A stretch of DNA of 64,000 nt from Anaerosporobacter mobilis DSM 15930 (lineage in GTDB: Bacteria; Bacillota; Clostridia; Lachnospirales; Lachnospiraceae), in assembly GCF_900142955.1 (NCBI RefSeq), contig NZ_FRCP01000019.1:1-64000 (forward strand). The letters run 5' to 3'. Shown piece by piece: positions 1-7,743 of the stretch. Positions within the stretch are counted from its first letter, which is position 1, and every line of letters begins with the position of its first letter. The position numbers were made by a program, and so were the translations under genes. The notes below the pieces were generated by a model. The model did no database searches, was not told the origin of the DNA, and worked only from the letters and a program-made list of their open reading frames with translations.

Positions 1-322
1 TTCCTTTGTATGAACTATACTTACGACTTTTTCTTGTAAAAGAAGTAACTTGCAAGGATAATTTTTGCATAATTCTTTGTACACGTTTCTTATTTACTAA
101 ATATCCTTCTTTGCGAAGCTCACCTAACATGCGTCTGTATCCAAAGTCTTTATGGATTACATGAAGCTCGGCGATCTTTTCTTCAAGTTCCATGTTTGGA
201 TTTTCTCTACTAAACCTTTTTTTCCAATACATGTAGGTTGCTTTTGGAAAGCCGACAACTGCGAGAATATCTTTTAGTTTGAAATCTCCTCGGAGGCTGT
301 GGATGATTCTCGCTGTTTTTTC
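1..322 (-). CDS. IS3-family transposase OrfB, N-terminal part (partial)
   Basis: This is the start of the catalytic ORF, continuing past the left edge. The -1 frame relative to orfA encodes ARIIHSLRGDFKLKDILAVV, then YMYWKKRF and FGYRRMLGELRKEGYLVNKK, which is the HTH_21-type region before the DDE domain. The DDE core is not in the window. There is no obvious independent start codon with a ribosome site. Translation probably enters by -1 frameshifting near the A6 run at 316-321 (codons CTG AAA AAA CAG of orfA). The frame is open throughout the visible part. Confidence 0.75.
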
Positions 323-855
323 AGAAGAGTTTCCTCCTCTAAACGCAGCCTCCTCAGTTCTTTTAAATAAGCATTCTCGATCCTAAGTTTTAAAAGTTCA
401 TCTTCGAGTTGTTTTACATGTTCAGTGCTTGTATCTACAGGAATAATATTTGGCATTGACTGTACTTGTTTTTTCTTATTATTCGACTCCAAAGTTTTTT
501 TACTACCTTTCTTCTTAGGTCTCAAAGCCTCAGGTCCAGTTATTCTAAAATCATTTACCCATTTAGTAAGAAGTGCTGGATTGTTAATGCCTTGTAATAA
601 GGCTAACTCCTGATAAGAGACCTCACTTGATAAATATAACTCTACCACATGAAGTTTAAAATCAAAAGAATATGTTTGATTTTTTCTGGAACGCATTAAT
701 CCTTCATTACCTAGTGAATTAAATGCAGCAACCCATTTACGTAAGTTTTTGGTATCCGGAATAGAATATTTTTCACATAGAAATTTATAACTACCTTCCC
801 CGTTGTTGTATGCATCTACAACCATTCTTTTAAATGTATAGTCATATTTAGCCAT
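274..855 (-). CDS. IS3-family transposase OrfA (helix-turn-helix subunit)
   Basis: This 193-residue protein is the DNA-binding first ORF of an IS150-like element. It contains two helix-turn-helix modules (about residues 1-55 and 65-120, the second with VELYLSSEVSYQELALL and KWVNDFRITGPEALRPK) and a C-terminal leucine-rich coiled coil (EHVKQLEDELLKLRIENAYL) typical of OrfA. The ATG at 855 is chosen because GGGAGG lies about 10 bases before it; an upstream in-frame codon would overlap that ribosome site. It ends with its reading frame overlapping orfB, so the active transposase is presumably the frameshifted OrfAB fusion. Confidence 0.85.
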   Translation of the reverse strand: MAKYDYTFKRMVVDAYNNGEGSYKFLCEKYSIPDTKNLRKWVAAFNSLGNEGLMRSRKNQTYSFDFKLHVVELYLSSEVSYQELALLQGINNPALLTKWVNDFRITGPEALRPKKKGSKKTLESNNKKKQVQSMPNIIPVDTSTEHVKQLEDELLKLRIENAYLKELRRLRLEEETLLKKQRESSTASEEISN

Positions 856-1017
856 AAAAAACCGACCTCCCAATCGTTCGACTTTTTAGGTCTAACTTTT
901 GGGGGTCGGCTCATAATCGTATGTTTTAAACGGGATTTTTTGTTCTTGTTCATATTTTTATTTTATCTTAATTTTATACTATAACGTTTATTTCTTTTCG
1001 CTATCAAGAAAACTTTA

Positions 1018-1518
1018 TTAAAGATTATCAATCACAATGCACAACACGGTACTAATTACAGCTAAAGCCAATATAATCCTTGCCACTAAAGTCCTTTTCT
1101 TGAAGAATGGTATATTCACACTATTGGATTCATCGTCTAGATTGTTGCAATCCTTCTTAGATTCTTCTACTAAGTTGCTATCCTCCATACTTTGGAGTAA
1201 ATCTACTGCGATATCATATTCATCTACGTCTACATAGATATCCTCACCAAAGATTGAATATCCCATATATAGATTCATATATCCACCGATCTTAACATCT
1301 TTCTTATAACAAGATATACCATAACTTTGTAGATAGGATAGTAACATCTTAGCCTCTATGTCATTCGCTACCGAAGTCAATTTGATTGGCTTAATTGCCG
1401 TTACCTCTGTATTTTCTTCTAAATCAATCTCATTCGTATTTGTCCCTAATGGTACCTTACACTGCTTACATTCCGTAATTCCTTCTGTATACTCTGCTTT
1501 ACATCTTGGACAATACAT
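1018..1518 (-). CDS. Zinc-ribbon, DUF2007-like protein with a C-terminal membrane anchor
   Basis: This 166-residue protein begins with a zinc ribbon (YCPRCKAEY...CKQCKVPL; CxxC-x10-CxxC, residues 3-20). Residues about 45-110 (SVANDIEAKMLLSYLQSYGI) resemble the DUF2007 'putative signal transducing' fold. A single membrane helix closes the C-terminus (TLVARIILALAVISTVLCIV). The ATG at 1518 is preferred because AAGGAGGAG precedes it at good spacing; an in-frame ATG 21 bases upstream would put that site inside the gene. Function is unknown. It is monocistronic as far as can be seen. Confidence 0.75.
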   Translation of the reverse strand: MYCPRCKAEYTEGITECKQCKVPLGTNTNEIDLEENTEVTAIKPIKLTSVANDIEAKMLLSYLQSYGISCYKKDVKIGGYMNLYMGYSIFGEDIYVDVDEYDIAVDLLQSMEDSNLVEESKKDCNNLDDESNSVNIPFFKKRTLVARIILALAVISTVLCIVIDNL

Positions 1519-1606
1519 ATGGAACTCCTCCTTAAACATATGGTATATCTAATATTATTATCTATACCTATTATACTCCGTTTTCGCTCCATGAACATAT
1601 TAATTT

Positions 1607-2182
1607 CTAAATTCCTTCTACTTCACATCTTAATTTATAAAAATATTGTACAATGGGGTGTTTCATCTGAATTCGACTCCTTAAATCACGTAGCCTCTTC
1701 TTACCAACCCTACGATCTATCAATGCTAATATGTTCAATATAATATCATTACCATTCACACAGTTATCAATACTGCTAGATAAGAAAGTATTAGCAGCTT
1801 GATAAAAATCAGATTTACTCAATGCTGTCTGTGCCGTCATAATTTGCTTAGCCACTTCTGATTGCCTTCTATTCTTTGCTATGACCTCTAACCGATCCGT
1901 AGGGATTGTATCTCCTAATTCTTTACGTATGGCTTGTATCTCATCTTCAGTGACTTCTACTTGAATACTGGAATCTTTTTTAATCTCTTGTTCTAGTTTA
2001 TACCAAGTTACTACAGACTTAGCCTCACTCATTGCAAACACTTCTTTTTTGTCCACAGTAATATAACATTTACCTGATTTATCGGCCGCATATTTATATG
2101 CAGTGGATCGATACTCCACCCTCCCCTTTAATCCGTCACATATAAAACTCTCTAATTGTTGTTTTGTCTTACTCCAAGCCAT
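1607..2182 (-). CDS. Conserved hypothetical protein
   Basis: This is a 191-residue soluble, basic protein starting AWSKTKQQLESFICDGLKGR, followed by RVEYRSTAYKYAADKSGKCYITVDKKEVF. That N-terminal pattern recalls a small conserved family of bacterial proteins of unknown function (the SF0329-type group; from memory, not checked). The C-terminus (RVGKKRLRDLRSRIQMKHPIVQYFYKLR) is rich in Arg and Lys and could bind nucleic acid, but no named domain is recognisable. It has no signal peptide or membrane segment. There is no close operon partner; the next gene upstream is divergent. Confidence 0.7.
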   Translation of the reverse strand: MAWSKTKQQLESFICDGLKGRVEYRSTAYKYAADKSGKCYITVDKKEVFAMSEAKSVVTWYKLEQEIKKDSSIQVEVTEDEIQAIRKELGDTIPTDRLEVIAKNRRQSEVAKQIMTAQTALSKSDFYQAANTFLSSSIDNCVNGNDIILNILALIDRRVGKKRLRDLRSRIQMKHPIVQYFYKLRCEVEGI

Positions 2183-2538
2183 TATTAAACTCTCTTTCTA
2201 TTTCAATGATTTATTGATTCAAACTTAATTAATTCTTGTTAAACCAAATTATACATTTGGCTTTTTCAATATAACCAATTATTTACTTGATACACTTTGC
2301 TGTTTTATAATATTTTAGCATCAAATACACTCTCTATTGTTTATATCGATTTCTTAATAAACATCTTTACTATACTTTATATTTCACTAACTATCAATAT
2401 TAATTTTAAATATTCATTTTTTTAGAAATTATTTTTTTCCTTTACCAAAATTGATTCGCAGTTCAAATATTATCTACCTTAGAACAAATCTTACTAATTG
2501 AAATTATCAGTTATTAATTATCAAAATACATCTAAGCT

Positions 2539-2567
2539 TTAACATGTAAGTTTTATATGCATAGATT
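2539..2567 (+). promoter_or_regulatory. Possible sigma-A promoter of the superoxide dismutase gene
   Basis: TTAACA (2539-2544), a 17-base spacer and TAGATT (2562-2567) lie 25-50 bases before the sod start codon. The rest of 2183-2538 is very AT-rich intergenic DNA in which I see no gene or clear operator. The match is moderate and the composition is biased, so this is tentative. Confidence 0.35.
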
Positions 2568-2591
2568 AAATAAAAAAGAGGTTTTTCCTGC

Positions 2592-3221
2592 ATGAACGAA
2601 CATTATAAATTTATAAACACACAATTGCCATATAGCTATAATGCTATGGAACCTTATATTGATGAAAAAACGATGAGACTGCATCACGACAAACATTTAC
2701 AAACCTACATTGATAATCTAAACAATGCTTTAAGTAACTATCCTCAGTTCCACGCTTGGACACTGGAGCAACTTATCGTAAATATTCCAAGCCTTCCAGA
2801 AGACATACAAACACCAGTAAGGAACAATGGAGGCGGTGTTTACAATCATCAGTTTTATTTTAACAATCTTATAAATGCTGTCAACTCATGCCCTTCTGGT
2901 TTGCTAGCCGAAGAAATATCTAAAGAATTTGGATCGATAGATTCATTTTTTAAACAGTTCAAAGCAGCGGCTCTTTCCGTATTTGGATCCGGTTATGCTT
3001 GGCTTGTAGTAAATGCAGCTGGACAACTTAAAATCATTACGACCCCAAATCAAGATACCCCCTTACCTCTCGGAATGTGTCCTGTACTAAACATTGATGT
3101 TTGGGAACATGCCTATTATCTTAAACACTACAATTTAAGAGCAGACTACATTGATGACTGGTTTCATGTAGTGAATTGGGATAATGCTAACAAACACTAT
3201 ATGAGGTGTTTTGGTATCTAA
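2592..3221 (+). CDS. sodA: Superoxide dismutase, Fe/Mn family
   Basis: This 209-residue cytosolic enzyme converts superoxide to oxygen and hydrogen peroxide. All four metal ligands are visible: His31 (RLHHDKH), His86 (YNHQFYF), Asp169 and His173 (DVWEHAYY). The outer-sphere Tyr39 is also present. A Gln in the NQDTPL segment (Gln154) and GGG before the second ligand match the Mn-type or cambialistic subgroup rather than classical Fe-SOD. The ATG follows AAGAGG at an acceptable distance. It sits beside a broken ferritin-like gene on the same strand, suggesting an old oxidative-stress/iron pair. A hairpin follows the stop codon. Confidence 0.93.
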   Translation: MNEHYKFINTQLPYSYNAMEPYIDEKTMRLHHDKHLQTYIDNLNNALSNYPQFHAWTLEQLIVNIPSLPEDIQTPVRNNGGGVYNHQFYFNNLINAVNSCPSGLLAEEISKEFGSIDSFFKQFKAAALSVFGSGYAWLVVNAAGQLKIITTPNQDTPLPLGMCPVLNIDVWEHAYYLKHYNLRADYIDDWFHVVNWDNANKHYMRCFGI

Positions 3222-3241
3222 TAGAAGTTAGTTTCGCATAC

Positions 3242-3281
3242 TGCTGTCCTTATATTCTAACTTAATATAATAAGGGCAGCA
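3242..3281 (+). terminator. Hairpin after sodA
   Basis: A 12-bp stem (TGCTGTCCTTAT with ATAAGGGCAGCA, one G-U pair) lies 20 bases after the sodA stop. No strong T-run follows, so it may be a weak terminator or an mRNA-stabilising hairpin. Confidence 0.45.
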
Positions 3282-3307
3282 AGTCCTAATACGGTACATA
3301 GATTATA

Positions 3308-3927
3308 ATGTATATCCAAACATACAGTTCTACATTCATATTCTTCTTCATAAAGATTACTAAAATACTTTATTCTTCCATCTTAGGAGAACATTACATC
3401 AAAAATATTCAATATAATATCCATACAAATCCAGACTCTTATCCAGTCATATACTCTAATTGGTATCCTCCAATCACTGTTGCAGCAAAGAATTTACAGT
3501 ATGCTCAAAACCTCATGCCAGACCTTGCTGCTGCTACAAGCGAAATGACTACCGTGCATCAATACCTGTATCAATCTTGGATAATTAGTAATGATTATAA
3601 GTATAACGTCGCGTGATTCAACGCATAGCAATTGTTGAACAACACCACTTTTCTATAATCGGGAAACTTATTACTCTTCTTGGCGGGCAACCAGAAATCC
3701 GTTCTTCCACTCCAGAATCATACTGGAGCGGTAATATGGTGGATTATAGCTATGACATCCGTACGATCCTGTCCAAAAATGCCGAGACAGAGCTATTCGC
3801 CACACAAGCGTATGCGGAACAATCCAAAATAATACACGATCCATATGTATCAAAAATGCTTGCAAGATTATCGCTAGACGAGAAATTACATTTTAAAATC
3901 TTTAATGATTTTTTATCTCAGCTCTAA
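3308..3927 (+). pseudogene. Ferritin-like (rubrerythrin-type) diiron protein, frameshifted
   Basis: Two overlapping frames together encode one ferritin-like four-helix protein. The first frame (to 3616) has the first helix with EMTTVHQYLYQ. The second (from about 3613) has IVEQHHFSIIGKLITLLGGQ, then YW, then NAETELFATQAYAEQ and LDEKLHFKIFNDFL. These give the repeated Glu and ExxH iron-ligand pattern of a small Firmicute ferritin-like family. The join needs a -1 shift near 3605-3616, where frame one stops and frame two begins with GTG, a four-base overlap. A single-base loss explains it best. The N-terminal boundary is uncertain. Programmed frameshifting or a sequencing error is possible but less likely. 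Confidence 0.7.
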
Positions 3928-3939
3928 TCACTCTACTGC

Positions 3940-4167
3940 TCCGTATTAAGGCCGATTTTAGTAGTTTGGGGCTACAGTTTGTTATGTGTGCCTTATTCTA
4001 CTATGAACTGCATTATATGTGATTTCTGTCCTTCTGAGCAGAGTTTGCCTCCAACTTCCATCAGATTCCACCACACGATAGACCTCCTTATGTTTGGCTA
4101 TGTGATTCCTACAAAGGCACACTCGTGACTTTCGTTCGTAAGAGTTCGCTCATGCTTGGTCGCACAC
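3940..4167 (-). mobile_element. Probable group II intron fragment (5' portion, no ORF)
   Basis: Read on the minus strand from 4167, the sequence starts GTGTGCGACC, fitting the GUGYG intron 5' end. It then has features I associate with domain I of bacterial group II introns: GAGCGAACTCTTACGAACG, GTAGGAATCACATAGCC, and GATGGAAGTTGGAGGCAAA. No reverse-transcriptase ORF and no domain V are found next to it, so it would be a truncated relict. Recognition is by remembered pattern only. Alternatives are another structured RNA or an unrelated repeat. It fills most of the gap between the broken ferritin gene and the next gene. Confidence 0.42.
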
Positions 4168-4465
4168 AAAAAAAACCAGTATCATCAATTATAGTATAGA
4201 AGGATGTTATTACAAATACAAAATAGCTCAATAATAAAGATTGGGGTGAAGTTTCACAACTCCAGTCTTTCAATTATTTAAAAATCCTTTGCATGCCACA
4301 TTGATTGCAGTAAAATAATATAAGACTAGATGGCCTTTTTTATTTACATAAAAATTTGTTAACCGACTATAAATGGTATTATTTTACTATTTGTTATTTT
4401 TTGTATTTACATATTTTTCTTTTTATTATATAATTCACCTATACAAATTGAAAGGTGGTAATTAT

Positions 4466-4918
4466 ATGAAAAAATTATTAAAATCTTTTGCTACACTTGC
4501 ACTTGCGGGAACTTTGCTAATAAACCCATTTTTATCTCCTATTTCAGCTTCAGCTGCTACAATTGCTTATGTTGAACAAATTGGTAATGGGAAGTGGTTC
4601 TATTATGACACTAATGATATGCTTTTATTAAACCCAAACTATCAAACTAGATTAGCCAATAATGAAAACAATTCTAATTTTTATGCTAAAGAAGGACAAG
4701 GATTTACTTTGCTGTTTCACTCACTAACTTACACTGATTTTAAATTTTACATAATAAATAAAGATACAAATGAAACTGTATATGAAGATACATGGTACAA
4801 TACTGATCAAGTTAGTTCCGGCTTTGGAATACCAAAAACCGGCAATTACATGGTTGTAGTAAAAAATATAGGCAGTAACCTAGCTGTTATTGATAATTAT
4901 GCTGTTTATATTGATTAA
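4466..4918 (+). CDS. Small secreted protein of unknown function
   Basis: This 150-residue protein starts with a clear Sec signal peptide: KK, a hydrophobic core (LATLALAGTLLINPF-like) and likely cleavage after SASA near residue 32. The mature part is about 118 residues, has no cysteine, is rich in Asn, Tyr and Thr, and looks beta-strand rich (FKFYIINKDTNETVYEDTWY, NYMVVVKNIG), like a small carbohydrate-binding or pre-peptidase-type beta sandwich; this is inference. The ATG at 4466 follows AAAGGTGG; an earlier in-frame start would prefix a second hydrophobic stretch and lacks a ribosome site. It is a single gene with its own terminator. Confidence 0.75.
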   Translation: MKKLLKSFATLALAGTLLINPFLSPISASAATIAYVEQIGNGKWFYYDTNDMLLLNPNYQTRLANNENNSNFYAKEGQGFTLLFHSLTYTDFKFYIINKDTNETVYEDTWYNTDQVSSGFGIPKTGNYMVVVKNIGSNLAVIDNYAVYID

Positions 4919-4925
4919 TGTTACT

Positions 4926-4952
4926 GGCTGCCTCATTAAGGGCAGCCTTTTT
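4926..4952 (+). terminator. Intrinsic terminator of the small secreted protein
   Basis: GGCTGCC and GGCAGCC form a GC-rich stem around a short loop, followed by TTTTT, directly after the stop codon. Confidence 0.85.
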
Positions 4953-5237
4953 ATGTATATTTAATCTTTCAATCAAATATAGAGGAGTCCAATAAATGTA
5001 TTGTATTCTAATTATGTATTATGATGTGTTTGTTTATACTATTACTTTAATTTGCAGTATGGCGCTTGCTCAGTAGCTTGCGTCATTTCTGCGCTTATGT
5101 CCTATCCTAATAGCTATTTAAGGGTTACTAAACCAACCTTGCCCATCCTATTTCCACTTAAATTGACTACGGAATATATTAACAGCCCTAGTTATGTTAC
5201 TTACCCCTATTGAAATGTAAAAGAGAATACTCTCGAA

Positions 5238-6289
5238 TGTAAGCACACTGGTGGAAATCCAGCTTTTGGTTCTGACGTTGGACCAGATAAAAGGTATATG
5301 ATTAACGAACATGAAGCCGAAGCTGTAAGAACCATCTACAATATGCTTGCATGCGGTTCAACTACCAGAGAGGTTAAGACTTGACTTGATAATAATGGTT
5401 ATAAGACCAAATACAATACATCATTTACTACTGGTACTATTAATACTCTTGTACGTAATGAAAAGTATAAGGGAGTATATGTATATGGTAAAGAAAAGCG
5501 AATCATTGAAAACGGAGTAAAAAAGATATCGCCGGTGATGACATAATTAAAATACCTGATGGAGTCCCTAGAATTGTTTCAGACGAGCTATGGGATAAAG
5601 TTAATAAATATACGATGAAAGAAAATTAAAGGCTGGTGGACAAGCTAAAGCAAAAGAATGCTACTTGTTAAGTGGCTTAATTTACTGTGGAAAATGTGGC
5701 GGGAGTATGTGTGGAAACAAGAATAAAAGTGGACGTAGCAAAACAGAGTTACATATAAATGTAATACTCGTAAAGCAAAGAAAGAATGTGACGCTAAAGA
5801 TATTAGAAAGGATCTTGTTGAAGCAATTGTAATAGATGCTCTCGATAGAGAATTATCTGATGGTGGTTTAGATAAAATTATTGAAATCATTCATAAGGGG
5901 ATGATGGATTTTGCTAAATCTGCTCCTAATGAATTAAAAGAACTTAATAAGAAATTAAAAAGTGTTGAAGCAAAAATTAATAATATTGTTGAAGCAATTA
6001 TGAACGGCATCTCTACGCCATCAACAAAGCAAGCTTAGAATGAGCTTGAAGCACTTAAGATTGATATTATTGATAGAATCGATTATACGAAAAAGCAATG
6101 TGAAAAGCTTTAGATTCCTAGTAAAGAATTCCTTAGATCCAATATGGGTAATGACATGGATATAAAAAACAAAAGACTTGATGAACAAAAACGAATCATC
6201 AAGACTTATGTTTACAAAGTTGTTGTTTATCCAAAGTACGTTGAAATCTACTGGAGATTCGATCTCAACATGTACGTGGATACAATAGA
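5238..6289 (+). pseudogene. Large serine recombinase, degraded
   Basis: This is the C-terminal two thirds of a phage- or ICE-type serine recombinase, broken by stops and frameshifts. Visible parts are the recombinase domain (CKHTGGNPAFGSDVGPDKRY, INEHEAEAVRTIYNM, LVRNEKYKGVYVYGK), the zinc ribbon (LLSGLIYCGKCGGSMCGNK), the coiled coil (NELKELNKKLKSVEAKINN), and the end segment (KTYVYKVVVYPKYVEIYWRF). There is an in-frame TGA at 5382-5384, frame changes near 5520, 5625 and 5750, and further stops near 6037 and 6112. The resolvase catalytic N-terminus is missing. It ends at the 3' end of ssrA, a common integration target, so it probably marks a lost element. Confidence 0.85.
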
Positions 6290-6648
6290 TGGAGCTGAGG
6301 GGAATCGAACCCCTGTCCGAAAGCCCATTCATTGTAGCATCTCCCATTACAGTCAGTCTTTTATGCAAACCCGAAGTTTGCTGTTCCCTCTACTAATCGC
6401 CGGCTAACAGGCTATTAGCTTTGGTAGCTTCATGTTTCTTTTATCTTCTCAAAGCTTTGAAGACAAAGTGCCTCGCAAGTTTGATGCCGAGTCCTTAAGC
6501 AGCGAGTGGCTTAAGGTCGACAGCTGCCGCTAGGCAGCGTACGCTAAATTTTCGTCTGCGTTTATATTTAATTCTAAGTTTTTACGTGGTCCTAGTCCAC
6601 GAATGGCTTCCACAACTTCAAAACCCCCGTCGAAACCAGTACAACCCC
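6290..6648 (-). ncRNA. ssrA: tmRNA
   Basis: This transfer-messenger RNA rescues stalled ribosomes and tags their products for proteolysis. The 5' end GGGGTTG pairs with CAGCTCC at the 3' end to form the acceptor stem. The T-arm (GGTTCGATTCCCC) and the 5' segment CTGGTTTCGACGGGGGTT are characteristic. The tag frame at 6530-6559 reads GCA GAC GAA AAT TTA GCG TAC GCT GCC TAG, giving ADENLAYAA with the Ala-Ala protease end. The gene stops at the discriminator base: the next genomic bases are TCT, so CCA is not encoded. Its partners smpB and rnr lie just upstream on the same strand. Confidence 0.96.
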
Positions 6649-6711
6649 GAAATTAATATTCTATTACATAGAATGTATCTTTCGATATAGCTGGTAAACA
6701 GACGTGTAATT

Positions 6712-6740
6712 ATAATATAACATGATAATAGTTTTGTCAA
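6712..6740 (-). promoter_or_regulatory. ssrA promoter
   Basis: A consensus TTGACA -35 (6735-6740) is followed after 17 bases by TATTAT (6712-6717), within a longer TATATTATAAT stretch. It gives a start about 55-60 bases before mature tmRNA, leaving a 5' leader to be removed by RNase P. Confidence 0.75.
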
Positions 6741-6775
6741 GAGGTCAGTAATTTATACTGTTATATTACTGACCA

Positions 6776-7087
6776 TTATTCTTTTAATACATTCCATATG
6801 CATGCTTGCTTCCAATATTCCTTTTTCTCTATGTACGACTGGTTTAACCAATCTGCCGCTTCTTTGACTCCCCCTTTAGTAAATTCAAATTCTTTGTTTA
6901 CTTTTAAACTGTCCTCTGTACTTGCAAAATTATATGGATGCGGCCATATGGTTACCAAAAGTGATGTTATAGGCTCCTCCCCCTCTGTCACTTCTTTTTT
7001 AATTCTGTATCTCATTCCATTCAAACTTCCAGTGAATATCTCTTTCTTAAGAAAATTAATATTAATAAAGTTTTCTCTATCTATCAT
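6776..7087 (-). CDS. Hypothetical protein
   Basis: This 103-residue acidic/basic mixed protein has no signal peptide or cysteine cluster. Readable segments are MRYRIKKEVTEGEEPITSLLVTIWPHPYNF and a C-terminal helix (AADWLNQSYIEKKEYWKQ). A good GGAGG site precedes the ATG. I do not recognise the family. The alternating strands followed by a C-terminal helix suggest a small compact alpha/beta fold. It lies between smpB and ssrA, reads on the same strand, and could be transcribed with the smpB operon. Confidence 0.65.
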   Translation of the reverse strand: MIDRENFININFLKKEIFTGSLNGMRYRIKKEVTEGEEPITSLLVTIWPHPYNFASTEDSLKVNKEFEFTKGGVKEAADWLNQSYIEKKEYWKQACIWNVLKE

Positions 7088-7209
7088 TATGTACCTCCAG
7101 GCCTCCTACCCTCGCATCAAAATCTCGTAATAAAATTATAAAATGACCATTACATAAATAGTATATTTATGTAACAGTCATAAGTTCATAGCATTCTCAA
7201 TAGTAAAAA

Positions 7210-7677
7210 CTAATTCAGATTCTTAATCTTAAAATCTTTCTCAGCTTCACGACGTTGATCCTTCTTCGCAATATCTTGTCGTTTATCATATAATTTTTTA
7301 CCTCTTGCTAAGCCGATTTCCATCTTAACAAGACTTCCCTTAAGATAAACACTTAAAGGTACAATTGTATATCCCTTTTGTTGCATTTGACCACTGATCT
7401 TATTGATCTCATACTTATGAAGAAGCAATTTCTTAATACGTAAAGGGTCTTTGTTGAATATATTTCCTTTTTCATATGGACTTATATGCATATTATAGAT
7501 GTAAAGCTCTCCATTCTCAACACGAATAAAGGATTCTTTCACACTACACTTACCCATACGAAGTGACTTTACTTCTGTTCCATGAAGAACAATACCCGCT
7601 TCATATTTATCCTCAATAAAATAATCAAAGTATGCTTTTTTGTTATTTGCAATTTGCTTAATACTCTCTTTTGACAT
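7210..7677 (-). CDS. smpB: SsrA-binding protein SmpB
   Basis: This 155-residue protein binds tmRNA and delivers it to stalled ribosomes. It has the family signatures NNKKAYFDYFIEDKYEAGI, LHGTEVKSLRMGK, ISPYEKGN, DPLRIKKLLLHK and the basic C-terminal tail YDKRQDIAKKDQRREAEKD that reads the empty mRNA channel. The ATG at 7677 is used because the family starts there and AAAGGAT lies upstream; an earlier in-frame ATG would add 16 residues not seen in the family. It follows rnr by 66 bases on the same strand, and ssrA lies nearby downstream, so all parts of trans-translation are clustered. Confidence 0.97.
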   Translation of the reverse strand: MSKESIKQIANNKKAYFDYFIEDKYEAGIVLHGTEVKSLRMGKCSVKESFIRVENGELYIYNMHISPYEKGNIFNKDPLRIKKLLLHKYEINKISGQMQQKGYTIVPLSVYLKGSLVKMEIGLARGKKLYDKRQDIAKKDQRREAEKDFKIKNLN

Positions 7678-7743
7678 ACTTATACTTATCCTTTCCAAAC
7701 TATTATTAAACAATCTAAAAATCATATCGACTGCAAGAATCCC

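Larger units (their letters stand above)
1..913 (-). mobile_element. IS3-family (IS150-like) insertion sequence, cut by the window edge
   Basis: This is the upstream part of an IS3-type element: orfA, the start of orfB, and one terminal inverted repeat. Read on the minus strand, the repeat begins at 913 with TGAGCCGACCCCCAAAAGTT, which has the TG start and GACCCC-AAAAGTTAGAC core typical of IS150-group ends. orfB lies in the -1 frame relative to orfA, as expected for the family. The far end lies outside the window, so I cannot tell whether the element is complete. A decayed relative sits at 37.8-38.3 kb. Confidence 0.85.

Noticed and set aside
6144..6407. 87-codon plus-strand frame running through ssrA
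   Set aside because: Its first half is the recombinase relict and its second half is merely antisense to tmRNA; it is not a gene.
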